A stretch of 64,000 nucleotides of DNA, from positions 62,001-126,000 of the forward strand of contig NZ_JAFFIW010000011.1 in the NCBI RefSeq assembly GCF_018588885.1, in the 5' to 3' direction. The stretch comes from Mesorhizobium sp. dw_380 (GTDB taxonomy: Bacteria > Pseudomonadota > Alphaproteobacteria > Rhizobiales > Rhizobiaceae). The first letter of the stretch is position 1. The number at the start of each line of letters is the position of its first letter. Below, piece by piece: positions 61,993 through 64,000 of the stretch. The notes below the pieces were generated by a model, which did not search any database, was not told where the DNA came from, and saw nothing but the letters and a program-made list of their open reading frames with translations. A program made the translations under genes and the position numbers.

Positions 61993-62688
61993 ATGCGTGT
62001 TCTGCTGATAGAAGATGACAGTGCAACCGCACAAAGCATCGAACTGATGCTGAAATCGGAAAGTTTCAACGTCTATACGACGGACCTCGGCGAAGAGGGT
62101 GTCGATCTGGGCAAGCTTTACGACTACGACATCATCCTTCTCGATCTCAACCTGCCCGACATGTCCGGCTACGAGGTCCTGAGAACGCTTCGCCTCTCCA
62201 AGGTAAAGACGCCCATCCTCATCCTCTCCGGCATGGCCGGCATCGAGGACAAGGTACGCGGCCTCGGCTTCGGCGCGGATGACTACATGACCAAGCCGTT
62301 CCACAAAGACGAGCTGGTGGCGCGCATCCATGCCATCGTGCGGCGCTCCAAGGGCCACGCCCAGTCGGTCATCACCACCGGCGATCTGGTGGTCAACCTC
62401 GACGCCAAGACCGTTGAAGTCGGCGGCCAGCGCGTGCACCTCACCGGCAAGGAATACCAGATGCTGGAGCTGCTCTCGCTGCGCAAGGGCACCACGCTCA
62501 CCAAGGAAATGTTCCTCAACCACCTCTATGGCGGCATGGACGAGCCGGAACTGAAGATCATCGACGTCTTCATCTGCAAGCTGCGCAAGAAGCTCGACGC
62601 GGCGTCCGGCGGCCAGAACTACATCGAGACGGTCTGGGGCCGCGGCTATGTCCTGCGCGAACCCGAAGACATCCGCGTCAGCGCCTGA
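61993..62688 (+). CDS. ctrA: Cell-cycle response regulator CtrA
   Basis: A 231-residue OmpR-type response regulator. The receiver domain has acidic residues in LLIEDD, the phosphorylated Asp51 in [10 protein letters not shown] and the Lys in DDYMTKPF. The DNA-binding domain contains [52 protein letters not shown], near-identical across alphaproteobacteria. It is the master regulator of the cell cycle and flagellar genes. AAGGGG lies 6 nt before the ATG. It ends before a bidirectional terminator. Confidence 0.97.
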   Translation: MRVLLIEDDSATAQSIELMLKSESFNVYTTDLGEEGVDLGKLYDYDIILLDLNLPDMSGYEVLRTLRLSKVKTPILILSGMAGIEDKVRGLGFGADDYMTKPFHKDELVARIHAIVRRSKGHAQSVITTGDLVVNLDAKTVEVGGQRVHLTGKEYQMLELLSLRKGTTLTKEMFLNHLYGGMDEPELKIIDVFICKLRKKLDAASGGQNYIETVWGRGYVLREPEDIRVSA

Positions 62689-62721
62689 GCGGCGAGCACC
62701 GCCCGAATTGTTGCATCTTCG

Positions 62722-62751
62722 AAAAAAAACCCGGCTCTGGCCGGGTTTTTT
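62722..62751. terminator. Bidirectional intrinsic terminator after ctrA
   Basis: An A-run, the stem AACCCGGC/GCCGGGTT with a TCTG loop and a T-run of six. The A-run and T-run make it work on both strands. It ends ctrA and also the convergent receiver-protein gene. Confidence 0.9.
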
Positions 62752-62789
62752 GCGTCACGGGCCAGCAATGAGGAGGGGCCGATACCGTC

Positions 62790-63158
62790 TCAGGCGGCGA
62801 TCTTCAGGGCGCGAAAGCGCTCGAGCAGCTGCGAGCGATTGAAGGGTTTCAAGAGATAGCCCTGGGCGCCGGCACGCTTGGCCCGCATGATCGACGCGAT
62901 GTCGAGCTCGACGAGCGAGATCAGGATCTGCGGCCTTGTCGGGCTTTCCATGGCGCGCACGCGGCGGATGAGGTCAACGGCCTGCACGTCCGGCAGGGCG
63001 CCGTCGACGACGATGATGTCGGGCATGTCGGCGGCGCACATCTCCAGTGCGTCAAGCCCGCTGGCTGCTTCGATGACCACCATGTCGGATCCGCCCAGGA
63101 TGCGTTTTGCAACCTTCCTGATGACGCTTGAATCGTCGACGAACATGCAGCGTTTCAT
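62790..63158 (-). CDS. Single-domain response regulator (CheY-like)
   Basis: A 122-residue stand-alone receiver domain. The acidic pair is in MFVDDSS, the phospho-acceptor is Asp52 in DIIVVDGALPD and the conserved Lys is in YLLKPF. No output domain is present. Its position between ctrA and chpT is kept in Rhizobiales. It does not show the sequence features I know for CpdR or DivK, so no symbol is given. Phosphotransfer within the CckA-ChpT-CtrA system is plausible but inferred only from position. Confidence 0.85.
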   Translation of the reverse strand: MKRCMFVDDSSVIRKVAKRILGGSDMVVIEAASGLDALEMCAADMPDIIVVDGALPDVQAVDLIRRVRAMESPTRPQILISLVELDIASIMRAKRAGAQGYLLKPFNRSQLLERFRALKIAA

Positions 63159-63499
63159 TCCGGGTCCTCTTTGCCCTTGGGCAATCCGGTCGTGCGGGGC
63201 ATCTGCTGCGCACCATAGACCGATCTGGTAAAGAACCCGAAAAGCGGTTAGGTAAAGTTTTCGCTAAGATGCCGTTTGGGAGGCTCTTCTTGGCAGATAT
63301 TTCGATGCGGCCGATTGGGCGAAGCTTAACGCTTCCAGCCGAGCCATCGCGGCAATATTACGCTGCTGAAATACTTTGCTCTGGCAAGTCGGCCGGATGC
63401 GTGACGCATGTCGCCCAAAAGTGCCCCCCGGTTTCGGGAGAACGACATGCCTAAAACACCAAAAGCGGGTCGCTTGAATCCGTTTCGACGCGACGCGCT
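63159..63499. other. Non-coding gap between the receiver gene and chpT, 341 bp
   Basis: No gene is recognised; the open frames present have no homology. One GAATC (GANTC) site lies at 63476-63480. The promoter of the receiver gene must be in the left part of this gap, since both flanking genes are read on the minus strand. Confidence 0.5.
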
Positions 63500-64000
63500 T
63501 CAGGCTGTCGAAAGCACGATTTCTTCCGCCGTCGCATGGATCGATATGGTCATGCCGGCCTCGCGGGCCAGAAGCAGCGTGTAGTAGGGCTGCACGGAAT
63601 GCGCATCGATCGGCTCTTCCGGCTTCTGGCCGGAATGCAGTTCGAGGAATTTTGGCGGCACGCGCAGCATCGGGCCGCTTGCCGAAATTGAAATGCGGGG
63701 CTCGGTTTCGAGGTTCTCGAGGGTGACGACCAGCTTGCCGCCGCGCGGAATGGCGGCATTGGCGACCAGGATCAGATTGAGCAGCAGCTTGACCTTGTTC
63801 TTGGGCACCAGCGCGCGTGCCCCGTTCCAGGTCAGTTCCGGCTTTTCATTCTTGAGGAAGGCGATTGCGACGGCTTCTGCGTCGCCGGTGTCGATCAGCA
63901 TGCCGGCCGAGCCGGCCGCGCCGAAGGCGATGCGGGCGAACTGCAGCCGGGCCGAGGCGTTCCTGGCGCTCTGGCGGATGAGCCGCATGGCGTCTTCGTC
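63500..64000 (-). CDS. chpT: Histidine phosphotransferase ChpT, N-terminal part missing at the window edge
   Basis: The C-terminal 167 residues of ChpT are present; the gene continues past the right edge. ChpT passes phosphate from CckA to CtrA and CpdR. Visible are AMRLIRQSARNASARLQFARIAFGAAGSAGM, the second helix of the dimerisation bundle, and the degenerate Bergerat-fold part (NKVKLLLNLILVANAAIPRGGKLVV). The phospho-accepting His is expected in the missing N-terminal helix. The linkage to ctrA is typical of Rhizobiales. Confidence 0.9.
   Translation of the reverse strand, partial: DEDAMRLIRQSARNASARLQFARIAFGAAGSAGMLIDTGDAEAVAIAFLKNEKPELTWNGARALVPKNKVKLLLNLILVANAAIPRGGKLVVTLENLETEPRISISASGPMLRVPPKFLELHSGQKPEEPIDAHSVQPYYTLLLAREAGMTISIHATAEEIVLSTA

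Noticed and set aside
62790..63158. CpdR or DivK as name for the receiver-only protein
   Set aside because: It is in the right neighbourhood, but its sequence does not match what I know of either protein, so only a generic receiver call is supported.

Overview
The window looks like chromosome of a Rhizobiales alphaproteobacterium, most likely Mesorhizobium or a close relative. The right end carries the Rhizobiales cell-cycle and flagellar neighbourhood (sciP, fliJ, ctrA, a receiver-only regulator, chpT). The rest is GC-rich catabolic and respiratory accessory DNA, plus a second-type complex I (nuo) cluster. I see no insertion sequence, integrase, rRNA or CRISPR array. The only tRNA found is tRNA-Met(CAT) at about 56.5 kb.

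Region by region. (1) 0-3.9 kb: end of a biuret/allophanate module (ABC ATPase, biuret-hydrolase-like cysteine hydrolase, cupin, allophanate hydrolase AtzF). (2) 4.4-26.3 kb: a cyclic amide or N-heterocycle catabolic island. It holds an AraC regulator with hyuA-hyuB. A plus-strand operon follows: three-subunit molybdenum hydroxylase, YcsF/PxpA, class III aminotransferase, SnoaL-like protein. A minus-strand operon faces it: second YcsF/PxpA, biotin carrier, biotin carboxylase, PxpB, PxpC, LivGFHMK-type transporter. A divergent LysR regulator sits at the head of the minus operon. The two operons converge on one perfect bidirectional hairpin. Each starts behind the same 113-bp promoter-leader, present in two diverged copies whose conserved 45-bp core lies exactly 68 nt before the first start codon in both. 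(3) 26.3-28 kb: decayed regulators (GlxA-like, RpiR-like). (4) 28-34 kb: a CUT1 sugar-type ABC transporter operon ending in a sulfatase-modifying-factor-fold protein and a secreted beta-propeller protein. (5) 34-39 kb: NDUFA9-like pseudogene, pterin dehydratase, a small basic ORF, SAM hydrolase, MpaB-like oxygenase, CapA-like phosphatase, YbhB pseudogene. (6) 39.4-55.9 kb: complex I genes in an unusual order. nuoH-nuoI-CBS lie on the plus strand and converge on a long minus-strand cluster J-K-(Mrp-like)-small-(L-like)-M-N-A-B-C-D-E-F-G. (7) 56.5-64 kb: tRNA-Met, Gfo/Idh oxidoreductase, mnmA, sciP, an MDR oxidoreductase with divergent HxlR regulator, fliJ, ctrA, receiver protein and the start-truncated chpT.

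The most interesting part is the 9.5-26.3 kb pair of convergent operons. The minus operon encodes, as separate polypeptides, every domain type of urea carboxylase (biotin carboxylase, the two carboxyltransferase halves PxpB/KipI and PxpC/KipA, biotin carrier), together with a YcsF hydrolase and a transporter. Its mirror operon supplies an oxidative enzyme, another YcsF and an aminotransferase. I infer one coordinated pathway in which an imported N-heterocycle or lactam is hydroxylated, activated by ATP/biotin-dependent chemistry, ring-opened and deaminated. The substrate cannot be read from the sequence.
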